Below, piece by piece: positions 4,713 through 5,463 of a stretch of 5,463 bases of DNA. The translations under genes and the position numbers were made by a program. Each line of letters starts with the position of its first letter. Positions within the stretch are counted from its first letter, which is position 1. The DNA is from Thermoplasmatota archaeon (GTDB taxonomy: Archaea > Thermoplasmatota > E2 > DHVEG-1), in NCBI GenBank assembly GCA_022866015.1, contig JALHTX010000028.1:1-5463 (forward strand). Reading direction: 5' to 3'. The notes below the pieces were generated by a model, which saw only the letters and a list, made by a program, of their open reading frames with translations, ran no database searches and had not been told where the DNA came from.

Positions 4713-5003
4713 TTATCTCACAGCATTTATTTTAGATTTTGCAGTTGCATCTTTATCTGTTCGATGATCAATTTTCAATTCAGTAATGACGCGGTGGATT
4801 CCTGGTTCTTTAATTAGTGCATCATGAGCATGTTTTACTGCGGTGAAAATTTGTTCTGTTGTTTCTGCTTCAATAACAGTTGCCATTGCATTGGTGTAAC
4901 AGGTTACTGGTTCATTTTCTAAAATTTTTACCACTTTTTTTACATAGTGACCCACGCTTGTTCCCACGCCAAGTGGTGAGATGCTTAGTTGCGCTAATAT
5001 CAT
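4713..5003 (-). CDS. MTH1187-family thiamine-binding-type protein
   Basis: The 96-residue product belongs to the MTH1187/YqgV family (Pfam Thiamine_BP, PF01910), small soluble proteins with a ferredoxin-like fold; some members bind thiamine or related ligands. Visible family marks are the start MILAQLSISPLGVGTSVGHY, the central NAMATVIEAE strand and the C-terminal ITELKIDHRTDK. Length is typical for the family. The ATG at 5003 is chosen over the in-frame GTG at 5015 because that GTG lies inside the strong GGGTGA ribosome binding site 8 nt upstream of the ATG, and homologues start at this MI. No thiamine-pathway gene or TPP riboswitch is visible beside it, so ligand and role remain inferred from family. 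Confidence 0.93.
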   Translation of the reverse strand: MILAQLSISPLGVGTSVGHYVKKVVKILENEPVTCYTNAMATVIEAETTEQIFTAVKHAHDALIKEPGIHRVITELKIDHRTDKDATAKSKINAVR

Positions 5004-5038
5004 GTTTTCTTTCACCCGTATTTTCTATCACACGGTGG

Positions 5039-5050
5039 TTTTTAATAATT
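5039..5050 (-). promoter_or_regulatory. Possible TATA box of the thiamine-binding-type gene
   Basis: The minus strand reads AATTATTAAAAA about 36-47 bp upstream of the ATG at 5003. A start near 5019 would just include the GGGTGA ribosome binding site. The match to the archaeal TATA consensus is modest. Confidence 0.35.
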
Positions 5051-5196
5051 TTGTAATGAGTCTGGTTTGTTGATGAATCGACAGTAAGAATTAATCCGAT
5101 AATATACAAAATATGACGTATAATCATAATTAAACAGAAAGCAACATTACGAAAAAGCATAAAATATCCGATAATAAGACCTATCAATCGTCAAGA

Positions 5197-5210
5197 TATA
5201 TTTTATAAAT
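5197..5210 (+). promoter_or_regulatory. alba promoter (TATA box)
   Basis: ATATTTTATAAATG contains a strong archaeal TATA element (TTTATAAA) about 45 bp upstream of the alba ATG. Transcription would start near 5230, leaving a leader of about 20 nt with the AGGAAGG ribosome binding site (5238-5244). Confidence 0.65.
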
Positions 5211-5252
5211 GATTAGTTGTTTTTGAAATAGTGTTTAGGAAGGAAAAAAACT

Positions 5253-5463
5253 ATGAGCGAAGAAAAAGCAAAACCAGAAAAAGCTGAAAAAATAAGAACT
5301 GATGAAAACGTAATATATGTTGGAAAGAAACCACCGATGAGCTATGTACTCGCAGTAGTAACACAGTTTCAGGGTAGTGGTTCTGATGAGGTTGTCATAA
5401 AAGCTCGAGGCAGATCTATAAGCACGGCAGTTGATACTGCAGAAATCGTGAGAAACAGGTTTA
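5253..5463 (+). CDS. alba: Alba family DNA/RNA-binding chromatin protein (3' end outside the window)
   Basis: The first 70 residues of an Alba protein are present; the gene runs off the window end. Alba is a small dimeric protein that coats and bridges DNA and also binds RNA, a main nucleoid component in many archaea. Residues 1-18 are an extended charged tail (MSEEKAKPEKAEK). The core begins at VIYVGKKPPMSYVLAVVTQF; Lys25-Lys26 of GKK correspond to the lysine pair that contacts DNA and is acetylated in Sulfolobus Alba. The conserved block VVIKARGRSIS (47-57) then AVDTAEIVRNRF (59-70) is almost unchanged from crenarchaeal Alba. The last 25-30 residues are missing by truncation. An AGGAAGG ribosome binding site is 8-9 nt upstream, and the TATA box is strong. 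It is divergent from the thiamine-binding-type gene, with a 249-bp gap. Confidence 0.97.
   Translation, partial: MSEEKAKPEKAEKIRTDENVIYVGKKPPMSYVLAVVTQFQGSGSDEVVIKARGRSISTAVDTAEIVRNRF

Noticed and set aside
5004..5110. Possible TPP riboswitch upstream of the thiamine-binding-type gene
   Set aside because: The leader is too short and lacks the THI-box conserved segments such as CTGAGA.
4912..5187. Minus-strand open frame of 91 codons with hydrophobic start
   Set aside because: Its 3' part overlaps the thiamine-binding-type gene in another frame and covers that gene's promoter and ribosome binding site; no own ribosome binding site or family signal.

Overview
The window is almost certainly archaeal. 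It ends inside a gene for the archaeal chromatin protein Alba. Start sites show TATA-like boxes 25-45 bp upstream and GGTG/GGAGG-type ribosome binding sites. One surface protein ends in a PGF-type archaeosortase sorting signal, and a lipoprotein and a secreted metalloprotease have archaeal-looking export signals. The low GC content and the combination of an Asp-rich secreted zincin with a PGFE-tailed leucine-rich repeat protein suggest a mesophilic euryarchaeon, perhaps of the Thermoplasmatota or a related uncultured lineage. That placement is inference.

Layout. The left part (about 1-3470) holds three exported proteins on the minus strand: a secreted zinc metalloprotease (270-1742), a small lipoprotein (1887-2249) and a BspA-type leucine-rich repeat surface protein (2344-3204). 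Each has its own likely promoter, and a terminator-like hairpin separates the last two, so this is a group of independently transcribed surface genes rather than a clear operon. The middle (3471-3892) is very AT-rich and holds one plus-strand microgene for a 27-residue peptide that is more than half lysine, with a good ribosome binding site, a TATA-like box and a strong hairpin plus T-tract behind it. The right part (3993-5463) looks like core chromosome: a bPH2-domain membrane protein and an MTH1187-family thiamine-binding-type protein on the minus strand, then alba on the plus strand.

The most unusual feature is a 19-bp sequence present in three identical, same-direction copies at 1, 3471 and 3893 (23 bp with one variable base). 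Read on the minus strand it is like the 3' end of a tRNA gene (T-loop, 3' half of the T-stem, 3' acceptor strand), but no complete tRNA is attached. The copies bracket first the surface-protein block and then the lysine-rich microgene. This pattern fits att-like scars of tRNA-targeting integration or a dispersed tRNA-derived repeat. No integrase is present in the window, so the mechanism is open.

The surface genes probably act at or outside the membrane (proteolysis, adhesion). The lysine-rich peptide could bind nucleic acid, but this rests on composition alone. No complete tRNA, rRNA, CRISPR array or transposase gene was found.
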